From Malaya genurostris (Eukaryota; Arthropoda; Insecta; Diptera; Culicidae), in the NCBI RefSeq assembly GCF_030247185.1, contig NC_080571.1:47161002-47225001 (forward strand): DNA of 64,000 bases, given 5' to 3'. The position numbers and the translations under genes were made by a program. The stretch's first letter is position 1; every line of letters starts with the position of its first letter. The notes under the pieces were generated by a model. It was not told the origin of the DNA and made no database searches. It worked only from the letters and a program-made list of their open reading frames with translations. Positions 32,875-43,361 of this stretch are shown piece by piece.

Positions 32875-34044
32875 TTACGCCTCTATCAAGGACGCCCGCA
32901 GATTGTTCGTCACTCCTGCCGGTTGAGCTTCGTTCAATTTGAAAACACTTTCCACCACCGAGAGTTCCGTTGAAGTTGTACTCATTCCGCAGAAGGCACA
33001 CCAGTCATTCACTACCACACCGGCAGCTAGAACTTCTGACCCTCGATTTACAGTACCAGCCTGAAGGTATAAAAATATTCAAAAAACATCCAATACACAT
33101 TTTTACAGCACAATCCTACCACCAATGGAATTTGTAACAACGAAGCTAGTTCATCCAGTTCTGAGGTAGGTGTCTTTGCATGGATCAGGCCACCTTGATT
33201 GCTAAGGACTGAGTACGCTCCCACCAGCACGTTGTTCGCTATGGTTTGTCGGTAAACTTCTACACCGAGCACATCTCCTATGATCTCTTCCGTTTCTCTG
33301 TCGATGTCAGGATGTACCAGTGCGACGTAATCATTGCAAGCAATCACATTTCCTAAGGCGGATAATCGTTCTTCAACGCGTTGAATTTTAACCGAATCTG
33401 GTAAAGAATTTCTCAGATGCTGCAGTTCTACGTCTGTGGTACTTCCGGGAACGATCAGCCCATTTTTGTTAGCAACCGTCAGTCGACCAATGATGCGACA
33501 ACCTGCAATGCTGGCATGTACCACCGGAATGGTTTCTGAAAGTTCCGATTCAAATGTGCTGAAAAATCAATCATTGAGCATTGTTATGAAATTACTGATA
33601 CTAGGTTAATTGTTATCGTTAAGTCAGAAAATGTATGCATTTAACAAATATATTCATAGGTATGAAAACAATTGTGTAATGTGAATAGTATTTAAAATTG
33701 AACCGAAAACAAGACACTAACGGATAGTCCAGCATGAACGAAAGTTGTCATTTCCCAAGAATATAAAAACATAGAATTCTATGCACATGTAGCAGAACCT
33801 AACCTGAACGTGAAATATTTCTATATATTACAGTTTTCGTATAATCATTTGGAATACTAAGAATTTATCACATAACCAGAATCGGAGTGGTTACTTGGCT
33901 GTATACTTAAAAACTGATGCTCTATCGTATTTAATACCTGTAGAAAGCTTCTGATCCTCCAATCGCAACCAGACAGTATGAATTCGTTAGTTTGCTAAAC
34001 ACACCTATATCGTCATTGTTTTCGAACTGAGCACGAAGAGCCAT
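32875..34044 (-). CDS. eIF6: eukaryotic translation initiation factor 6
   Basis: Anti-association factor that binds the 60S ribosomal subunit. It is needed in nucleolus and cytoplasm for 60S maturation, and its release lets subunits join. Three exons with compatible phases: 33938-34044, 33120-33558, 32875-33060; 243 codons plus TAA, against 245 aa in human. The sequence follows the family from end to end: MALRAQFENNDDIGVFSKLT, GGSEAFYR, ETIPVVHASIAGCRIIGRLT, RVEERLSALGNVIACNDY, VALVHPDIDRETEEI, VLSNQGGL, AGTVNRGSEVLAAG, VVNDWCAFCG. Introns are 379 and 59 bp. All conserved blocks of the five-fold pseudo-symmetric protein are present and no defect is seen. A hAT element lies 213 bp upstream of the start codon, so the promoter must be short or lie within or beyond it. 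Confidence 0.97.
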
Positions 34045-34248
34045 TCTTTTATTATACAAATAATATATTTGAAATATGGATACTTTATTAAAGTCAATGT
34101 TCGAAATATCAACTCGTCTATATTAACAATTTTCAAGATAATATATCAACAATTTTGATGAAGCAATTGAATTTACACACTCCACAAGCAATAACGATTT
34201 GACGTTAAACACGTGCGATGTTCTGAATGCGATGTTTTTTCAACAGCT
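34045..34248 (-). promoter_or_regulatory. presumed eIF6 promoter and 5' UTR
   Basis: 204 bp between the start codon and the hAT insertion. No TATA box was seen, as is common for housekeeping genes. The transcription start is unknown. Confidence 0.3.
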
Positions 34249-34256
34249 GTCAAAAG

Positions 34257-35079
34257 CAGAGATGCCATTTATACAGATATATCTGTATTATACAGATTTT
34301 TACATGCTCATGCAGATTTCATACAGAGTACAGATTTTATACAGATTTCCTCAATTTAATACAGATTTGTACAGATTTCACAAAAAAAAATTAAACTTTT
34401 CTGTCTGAGCTATCTTTTAGTGTTTGATTCCAGTGACGAGATAAAAGTCTATCAATCAACGGTCAAATCACAAATTAGTATGGAAATCTGTTGCGAAACC
34501 CATTTATATTACAATTCGAAACCAATATTCAACTGATATTCAAGGAAGTTATGGCATCATGAAACTTTACTGTCAAACTGAGAGTTGTATGACCCGATTT
34601 GACGTTGCATATTGGGCGTTGAAATTTCATGTAAAATTATGAAGTCAACATATTCAAACTAGATAAATATATGGAATTACAATTCAATTGTTGTGGAGAA
34701 AAAAATAAAAAAAAACTATGAAATTTCGTCGTTGAATATTCTTTTTTTGTTTCAATTATAAGAGGTTTTAAGGTTTAATTATAAGAGGTTTTAGGTTTAG
34801 GGCCAGAAAAGACCCCTATGTGCGGGGTTGGGGATCGAACCCAGGTGGGCTGCGTGTAAGGCATCGACTAACCGATTATGCTATACCCGTCCTCTTGAAT
34901 ATTATTGTGCGCCCGGAAATGACCAATTGAATCTACCATTCTACAACCACAATCTATTGGAATAACATCTTTTGGCATAATTTTGTTGTGAGAATTTCAT
35001 TTTATTAGGAAATACAGATTAATACAGATTTTTTATAGAAAGCAATACAGATTTTCTATGAAAATATCTGGCATCTTTG
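34257..35079. mobile_element. hAT-type MITE, copy 1 (with nested SINE)
   Basis: Ends are CAGAGATGCCA and its imperfect inverse TGGCATCTTTG, flanked by a perfect 8-bp duplication GTCAAAAG (34249-34256, 35080-35087). Sub-terminal ACAGATTT.TACAGA repeats occur on both sides. There is no transposase. It is homologous to 52157-53607 in inverted orientation. It contains the SINE at 34760-34895. Confidence 0.93.
34760..34895 (-). repeat. tRNA-derived SINE (Feilai-like), best copy
   Basis: On the minus strand: GGACGGGTATAGCATAATCGG (A-box half), CTGGGTTCGATCCCCAACCC (B box), then GCACATAGGGGTC. It interrupts the hAT MITE and is absent from the paralogous copy at 52 kb, which dates it after that MITE. 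Confidence 0.75.
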
Positions 35080-35089
35080 GTCAAAAGTA

Positions 35090-36190
35090 AAAGATATAAT
35101 AACGCAGCCAGTGCGGCGATAGTTTACACTGAGAAAACCATTTCCACTGAATTTACCCACATTATCCGTTCGGAATCGAATCCGATGAGCGAAAAATTTT
35201 CATTCAAAATTCCATGTGTAATTCGCTGAAAGTCAACAAAAAGGTCTAATTTAGTCAGCATCATCTATTTCTCTAGCTGAAGTTTAAGTTGCCTAACTTC
35301 TACACTAACTTACATTCATAAAATGAGCGAAAAATCAATGACATTTATAATGTTACTGTCAATCGGGTTGATCGAGCAACCAGAAACGAGCAGTCGATTA
35401 GAATTCATTGCTCATTCCGTCATTTCGATAATGTGGGCAGGATGGCGCAGGCTTTGTTTAATATTTGAAAATGAATCGTTGCAATAAATTATGGGATTAC
35501 GTTGATAATATATTTAACTTTTGCACCGATGTTTGAAGGCATCAATTTCTTTTCCTCAACGTTCTCAGGTACATGAAACCGATTGTTGGTTTGCGATATA
35601 TGAATAGCTGTTATGTGCATTCTTTTTAGTTAGTTTTTCGCACGGAACGTTTAAGAAATTCACTATCTGGCCCTATCACTTTGATTGTTTAAATCATACA
35701 TTTTTGCGTGTTTTAAAAATAAAATGATTTCTTTCAAACTAATTTGCAAGGCTATTTTTGATACTATATTTATTTCAATTTACATTTTTGATTGATATTG
35801 CCAATTTTCATTTGTAATTGAGGACATTTGACGCTTTTGTCGTGAGACGATTAAATTAATCACATACCACAACCAAGTCCTGGTATTTTAATTGGTATCT
35901 AATTATTTCGTCCGATAAAGATCTTGGCATCATACGTTTCAATTGTTGAAACACCCCTACGAAATAAAAGAAGCAGATCAAATTTTACTTATAAAGCGTG
36001 CTCAAACTCTATTCACGGAATAAAACATTGCTCTGTTTTTTTTGTGCGGGATAAAATTGATCTGATTTATAAGAAATAAAACTAATTCTACTCATTTCGA
36101 CAGTAAACTTAATTGTATGATTAAACAAATAAGATCCTAGATAAATTGAACCAAATAGTAGGATTGAATCAAAATAGACATTGCCGATAA
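35090..36190. other. intergenic
   Basis: AT-rich sequence in which no gene or repeat was recognised. Confidence 0.4.
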
Positions 36191-36194
36191 CATC

Positions 36195-36370
36195 AACTCA
36201 ACTTTGGTTGCCATGTAATAAATAGTTAGTTGGGGGACAGGTATAGGTAAGTCGATGTCTTTCACGTAGCCTGCTTGGGTTCGATTTCCAACCCCGCAGG
36301 TCAGAAAGTTTTTTCGGCCTAAAGAGGCGAATGATCTTAAAGTTGAAACCTCTGTTATCGAAACAAAAAA
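36195..36370 (+). repeat. tRNA-derived SINE, plus-strand copy
   Basis: GGACAGGTATAGGTAAGTCG, then CTTGGGTTCGATTTCCAACC, then a 3' part with GATCTTAAAGTTGAAACCTC that also pairs with the copy at 11 kb. Confidence 0.65.
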
Positions 36371-36615
36371 ACATTGTTTGTATCCACAATAAAATCAGCC
36401 GGAATAAATATTTTTTTTTTCATTTGACATGACCAAAGTTTTGATTCAAATCAAACAGAGAATATTGTATATGTTGAATGAAGAAATTAGATCTGAATAA
36501 TTATATTCTAGCTAAAAATTATCGTGTTTTATTCACCCCGGTGGCACGATTGTCATCTGCATACAATTGGCCTGAAGCCGAAAATTTTGGTTCTTTGGTT
36601 CTAGTTCGCTGTCAA

Positions 36616-39341
36616 TGTGATATTCTCCATTACGCAGATATCCACTTACATTCTAAACACTCGTTCGCGGCGTTTCACTCAACGCATTCCACCGTCATTC
36701 CGCACTCTCACCCACTGCTACACACTAACCCAATTATACTCATACTCAATGTGGATATCACATAATTCAGGATACCACATCCTCCCCATCAACAACAGTA
36801 TTAATGAATATCAGTTATTAACAATTTTAATTACCGAGATATCTTTGCAGTCTGCCTACAGCGAGTTAAGCGTAGTTTTGATTGAGGCAAAACGCGGCTA
36901 TCTGTCTTATAAGCTGTCAATGCCAGTCTTCAACATCTGCCTCTATTTATACTTCAATCCTTCAACCCCTTCCTGCTTTACCAAAAAAAAAAAAAAAAAA
37001 CAATTAAAAAACTTCTGCAGAAAACTCGACACTTCAGAACCCAAAATATATTAATTCTTGCAAACGCTTTCTGTAATACTCACAATGGAGGTCAGTATAT
37101 TGCAAAATCACATAGGGGTCAGTATATTGCAAAATCAGATGGGGTCAGTATATTGCAAAATCACATATAAGTATATGACACAAAATTTGTGTAGCAAATT
37201 GGATTACAGAATCTATAGTTGTCCATAATATATGTGAATATGGCACCATCGCGCACAATCAGCTTATGTACATGCTCTAGAAGCACCGAATCAAAACGAG
37301 TGCGAATAGCAGCGGGTAAAACTCTTTCCTTCACCCACGTTACTTAAATCCTCAAGCACTTTATAACGCTAGACACTTACAACCAGAAAACAAGTGCTAG
37401 ACACTCTCTCGCACAAAATGCCTCTGTTGCCATATTCTAATCAATTTATAAATATCACGTGTAATTAACGCATACGGAAGCAGTTTGTACTAGTTTAGTT
37501 GTATACGGAATTGGCACATTGTCGCAAAGCTGAATTACCGGTAGCGACACCTGTCAATGAAAAATGGAACCAAGAAAAGGAGGATTCTTCCGAAAATGTT
37601 CATATCGGCAGTAGTGATTTGCTACGATTTTTTTGTTTATTCAATAGTACTAATAGATATTAGCATTTTTTAAACAGAAACCAGCGCAATAATGATTTCT
37701 CGAGTGCTAGAATGTTTAGCGATCGATTACCGTTTATTTTACACATTTTATTTATTTCCGGGCATTTGAAAAATGGTATTGAACCAATAATAATGCTCAA
37801 TTCTAAATAAACGTAATTTTTCGCACATTAAATTAAGATCAACATTACCACCTTACTTTTTTTTCCACTTCTACTATGATTTTTTTAATGAATTTGCCCG
37901 TTTTTATGGGAAATCGTTAAAAAGGTGAAGTAATCCAAAATTTGCCTACCGATTTGACAGCTCTTGCTGAAGCATCATTTGTATCATCTCTAAACAAGCA
38001 GCGCCTCTACATTTCATTGCAGCGTCATTGTGCCAATAAATGTGTGTTTTTCGGTCCCGAAAGTTATTCATAGGACATCAGCTGCTGCTCTATCCCGTTC
38101 ACATTTGGATCAACCATACGCTTTACAAAGCAGTGTTAACAATTTCTTTTGCTTTTGTCTTGTTTCGCATGTTTCTGAACTCTAAGCTGAACTCAATTCT
38201 TTGTGATTGGAATTTTCAAATATTGACCATGAGCTTAACTCGGTGCAATGAACTCTACCTTTGCCATGGGCTCTACCGGCACAATTGTGACAATGAATGT
38301 TTGGTAATGAGCTAAACTCTACACAAACTATATTATCATTTTTAATGCATTTATCGTTTTTTTAATGTGCATGTTCATTTTGATTCATTTCAATTTTATA
38401 TTGGCCATTAGGTTTTTTACCGTGACGTCACAAATGAACAAAAATTCATCCTTGACTGTTCAGCGGTACTGTTTACAAACAAGCTTAAAAAAAAAAATCG
38501 AAGAACACATCTCAAACAATCATCTTTACACTTTGCAACTAGTGACTTTCATTTAATAAATCTAAACAACAAACCATATCCAATCGTGAACAAATGATTT
38601 GAAACTCTATTTAGGCGATATGGATCGTAAATGGTCTCATTCAAACAAACAAAAACATCTATGTTTACCATCAATACTGCTGAATTGTCAAAATGTCTTC
38701 ATTTGATTGAGGTTAGCAGTGATGGTAAAAAACCTAATGAGCTAAACTCGGCTCAATCAATTACATGCCTCTGGCAACACTCGAAAAAGCATTGCCTCGG
38801 AAACTTTTCTTTAGTTTTTCGACTTCTCATGTTCTTTCTGTTTTTTATATACACTTGATCATACTTACAAATCAATTAATTGCAAATACTCCAGCTGTAT
38901 TCGCTCATGGCAAAGACATCATATTAACAAGATATCCAGCTCTCACTTTTCCCGAACAAATCATTGGCAAAAACATTTTTTGCGAGCATGGCGCCCTCAG
39001 GCGAGTCCGCATCGAATCTCGTACACAGAACTAGGGGAGAGAAATGTCAAATTCGTGCGCGCACTGCAGCAGCACTGCGCACCCATACAATTGACATGAT
39101 ATGTTGAATGTAACACCGTGCGATGGCGTTGCTGAACTGAATATTGATTTCGCTCCAAGCTGACAGGGTCTGCTCATGACAAGATCACCCATTACGCAGA
39201 TATCCACTTACATTCTAAACACTCGTTCGCGGCGTTTCACTCAACGCATTCCACCGTCATTCCGCACTCTCACCCACTGCTACACACTAACCCAATTATA
39301 CTCATACTCAATGTGGATATCACATAATTCAGGATACCACA
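36616..39341 (-). mobile_element. LTR-flanked non-autonomous element
   Basis: Direct repeats 36616-36779 (164 bp) and 39188-39341 (154 bp) are essentially identical. A GTCAA duplication (36611-36615, 39342-39346) flanks the pair. In minus orientation the LTR starts TGTGGTATCC and ends ATATCACA, and GATGGGGAGGA just before the 3' LTR is a polypurine tract. The 5' LTR has lost about 11 terminal bases, with its primer-binding site. The 2.4-kb interior has no gag or pol. This suggests a large-interior non-autonomous or gutted LTR element. Confidence 0.82.
37086..37168 (+). repeat. three tandem ~28-bp units
   Basis: GGTCAGTATATTGCAAAATC occurs three times in a row, spaced by CACATAGG or AGATGG, inside the LTR-flanked element. 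Confidence 0.85.
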
Positions 39342-40019
39342 GTCAAATACTGTGTTTAAGCATTTTTCTTCATGCGGTTGCACCAACACAAGGAAACGAT
39401 TTCGATGGAATATAATCAAACTATAATAAACCACCATTTTTATTTCTTATTCAAAAAGAGGTGAAATTACTTGTTTTATAGAGAATACTAGACTAGAGTT
39501 ATATTTATATTGGGTTTGAAGAAATTAACTTCTGACCCCCGCGTGGTTTGATTGTATGGTATGAACGTAGCTTAACATATTGTTGACAACAACGCCACCA
39601 AAACAAAATGCGTCGGTTTTAGGAACCAGCTTCCATAGCAGAGGAGTGGTTTCATTATTTTAAACATGCTTCATTTCTCTGCGTGTATAATATTATTCAT
39701 CAAAATCGATATTATCTTCTTCAAAGTACTCCCTATCGACTGCAACACACTTGAGCCAGCGCTTGATCCAATCCTCGAAACATTTTTAATGTTCAGTTTT
39801 CGGTATGGCCATCAAAGCCATCTGCGATTTTTTCCATAATCTCATCTCGGGTGCTATTTCAGCACCCACGGAGCGGATTCTTGAGTTGACCGATTAGGAA
39901 AAAGTCGCAGGGAGCCAAATCAGGTGAATTCTGTGGTTGCTGAATGGTATTCGTTTCGTTTTTAACCAAATGTTCACGGATAACGATGGCATTGTGTGAC
40001 GGTCAGCCCACAAACCTGG

Positions 40020-42500
40020 GGTGGAATCATGTAAGGTGATAAGTGACTATCACCTCCTGGTGATAAAGAGGTGATCACCAGAATGTTGGGAATCACCTTT
40101 TACTATCACCATCAGCAGTGATTGAGCCAACTTCACTCCATTTATCACCTGTCAAGAAACGTCAATTTTTCAGGAGTAAAATATGAATGTGGCGTATACC
40201 GTTGATATTAGGAGAAGTAACATATGAAAGTGGCGTATACCCATATAGGGGTAGATGGGGGTAAAATGCACCCCCTAAGGAAATGTAGCTATCACCCTCA
40301 TTCTTGTTTACGTCCGTATCCGCAATACGACGAACGGGTACTTTCGAACGAATACGAATAAGCCATTCTTGTTTTCACTCGAATGAATTCAAACGCGACT
40401 CGTTTGCCATAAAATATTCAAAAATCAGTAAACTTCTTAAAATAAATGCTAAGCCTTGATGTAATCAGTCCAATTCATGTGATTAACCATATGCGAAACG
40501 CTAGAATGTATGCCATTTTAGTTTCAAACGAAACGTGTATTCGAACATCATTCGTACGAACGAAATGTCCCATTCCCGTTTACGGACGAATAGACGAAAT
40601 GCCGTGGTTTCGATTCGTCAGTTTACTGTTGCGAATCAACCGTTCGAACACATTGAAAAAAGTTTAACCGATCTCTAACAAAATTATTTTCGAATCTAAA
40701 GGTGATTTGTAATCAAATCATAAATTTGTGTTTTGCATAAATCATTTAAAAAGCATAGCAGTATAGTAAAATGCTGTTTTTTCTGAGGAGCCTTTGAATA
40801 TATGCGAGGTTCAAAGTTTTTACGCATCAATTTTGCATCTATTAAGTACTTTATGGAAAATACGCCATGGGTAAACATGCTTTATTTTATATTAAATGCA
40901 TGATTTTACCAATGAAATAAATATGTAGGCTATCGAAAACATGACAAAATTGCAAGAAAAATGCAACATATTTTTCGCAGATACTACTGATCGGACTGCT
41001 ATTTCAAATGCTTTTTTTCACTTTGCACGAAGTTTAATTTGAAAATTTCATTTACCGACTTAATTAAAATTGGTCCTTAGTACGATATTTATTTATTATG
41101 TAGCATTCGTCACTTCCTTGATGCTTGGAATCTTCCTAAAAAAAACTACCTGCGCTGCCGATCCTTCTTTTGCACAGGAGTCGCGTACGTACACGTTCGA
41201 GTGAAAACAAAAATGGCTTGTTCGCATTCGTTCGAAATCATGTGTTCGTCGTATGGTCGATACGGATGTAAGCAAACATTATGATACAAAATCAGTGAAA
41301 AAAAAGTCAAATAACAAATGATATCAAAGATTTTTATTTACAACTCAAACTGTACCAGAACTGATAGTTTAAAGTTGGATGGGCGTTGTTTTTATGCATG
41401 TACGATGTTTAAAAGTGTGTTTGATTCGAACGTAAACGGGAATACGAATTTGCTATACTTTCGAACGTATCGCATACGGCCGTAAACAAGAATGAGGGTG
41501 TATATCTTAACTATAGAGAATAACACGGAAGAGTTTCATGCATGACTATCTTCCGTAATCATTATTTCTCAAAATTACGTACAAATGCTCGCTGAATACA
41601 TTGAAAAATACATGAAATATCTTATTTTCTAAAACCTTTAAAAATTGTCTATTGAAATATATGCGGGGCATGACGCCCGATCGTGGAAAACATGAAAAAT
41701 ATACATTTTAAATTACACGAAGTGACGATTATCTGAACATAGAGGTAGGATGATCTTAAACAACGGATAAACATCCATCAAAACAACGAATTAAAGCTCA
41801 TGACAACCACTGGGCAATATGCACCCTCATAAAGCTTCTTCTTCGTAGTTCCACTGGTACTACGAATATCCACTATGATTAGCAGCAACTAATTGTCCAA
41901 AAATATTGCCTTATTTAGTTCAACTCACAAGAAGAAAATTAAGAACGCAGTTTAATCTTTTTTATTCGTTCAGTTGAACGAGACTGATATGTCGTTCACT
42001 AAGTCATGGCCATCTAATTGTACTGAAATGATATTCCTTCAAATAATAATTACAACATAAATGAATTGATTCAATTGATAAATACTACCGTTCATTCTAT
42101 GAATTCTTTGAACTATATAAACTAAGTATATAGTTTATAACTGGTAATTAATTTTGACACAATATCGGTACGAATTTTATTAAAAAAATTATCCTCTCCG
42201 ACCAATATTGGTAGGTTATGTTTATATCTGGCTTAAAATTCACCTAACAGACAATAATTTATAAAGCCACTTCTCAAAAAATGAAATCACTACTGAAAGT
42301 GATAACTAAATTGCTATCACCTCTATTTTGACATAAAGGTGATTAAATCGTGGTGACTATCACCTTACGTAATGCCAACGTTTGATAGTGATGTTAGCCT
42401 TTCAGCAGTGGTAACAGAACTTGGTGATTATCACCTTACATGATTCCAAATTTTCAAAAGTGATAATCACTTGGTGATAGTCACCTTACATGATTCCACC
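40020..42500. mobile_element. 2.48-kb palindromic-ended element with 5-bp target duplication
   Basis: Starts GGTGGAATCATGTAAGGTGA and ends with its exact inverse, flanked by CCTGG on both sides (40015-40019, 42501-42505). The uninterrupted relative at 10.4 kb confirms the empty site. Inside each end there are many copies of the ATCACC/GGTGATA motif in both orientations. TTACATGATTCC also recurs internally near 42440. No transposase ORF. Superfamily uncertain. Confidence 0.87.
40294..41499. mobile_element. nested inverted-repeat element
   Basis: ACCCTCATTCTTGTTTACG at 40294 and its inverse at 41481-41499. Further arm pairing includes CCATTCTTGTTTTCACTCGA near 40360 against CGAGTGAAAACAAAAATGGC near 41200. 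TA dinucleotides lie at or near the borders. It sits wholly inside the palindromic element, giving three levels of nesting with the mariner relic. Confidence 0.7.
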
Positions 42501-42737
42501 CCTGGTCTTTTTCGGCAAATTTCTTCACGCAAACGTCTCAAAACGCCCAAATAATACTCCTAATAGTCAAATTTCGGTCTGCGGTCATATAGGGTAACAG
42601 AGGTATTTTTTTAAATTTTGGCCCACTTTGTAAAAATATCTATCAAATGTTGTAATATGACAGATGTGGTAACCTAAAAAATCTAATCGGGTGACTGAGA
42701 GCGGTGGTGATTCCGGGAACTTTTTGATCAAGGTAGT

Positions 42738-43361
42738 ATTCGCCTGATCCTTGTGACTTCTGGCAACGACTCTTCGCAGTTTAACCCGTGGCTAAATCAA
42801 AGATATATACAAAACAAGTTTTTTTTTCTAAAGGAGAGAGATCAATTAGGTTGATGTGATTTATATTGAATGAAACAGACTTCAACTTTCGAATGGGTCG
42901 AAGACGAAATTCATTTGAATTTATTAGTTTAGCCAAGTTACAAATGTATTGCGATTTTCATTCAAACAGCCTTAAATCTAAAACTGACAAATAAACGTCG
43001 TTCAACTTTATAAGTTTATTTATTTCTGACGGGAATCACAATAAATACTTTTTACTTTCAGCTATAAATATCACAAAAATACGATACGAAAATAGATTTC
43101 ATTAATATTCATTATGTGTTTCTATTCGATGGCGAATGTGTTCCTTTTTCGCTGAGATTTGCAACAATCGGCAACATTATTTTGTATTATTGTTTGTACT
43201 TTGCAAGTTATTCTTTTGTTTCACCTTTTATACAAACATTACACACTACATTCCTAGACTATTGTTCGACCTTTTGAGAGGGGTTCTGAAAACCTTTGTT
43301 ATAGACTGTTCCCACAAGAACTACTAAACTAAACTTTACTGGCGGTGTGTGAAACCGAAAT
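42738..43361. other. 3' flank of the GPCR gene
   Basis: Noncoding. A minus-strand polyadenylation hexamer candidate lies near 43016. Nothing else was recognised. Confidence 0.4.

Larger units (their letters stand above)
39700..42737 (-). mobile_element. mariner family 2 relic, split by a palindromic element
   Basis: 39700-40019 and 42501-42737 together match 10060-10938 (shared CAAATCAGGTGAATTC, AACCAAATGTTCACG, CTTCACGCAAACGTCTCA). The right end carries the TTTTTGATCAAGGTAGTA terminal repeat. The transposase is thoroughly decayed. The break is filled by 40020-42500. Confidence 0.8.

Noticed and set aside
36195..36310. tRNA gene (B box GGTTCGATTTCC)
   Set aside because: No closed cloverleaf or acceptor stem; the same sequence recurs at 11 and 34.8 kb as a SINE.
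38040..38315. 91-codon hydrophobic ORF within the LTR-flanked element
   Set aside because: Low complexity, no gag/pol motif; treated as chance.
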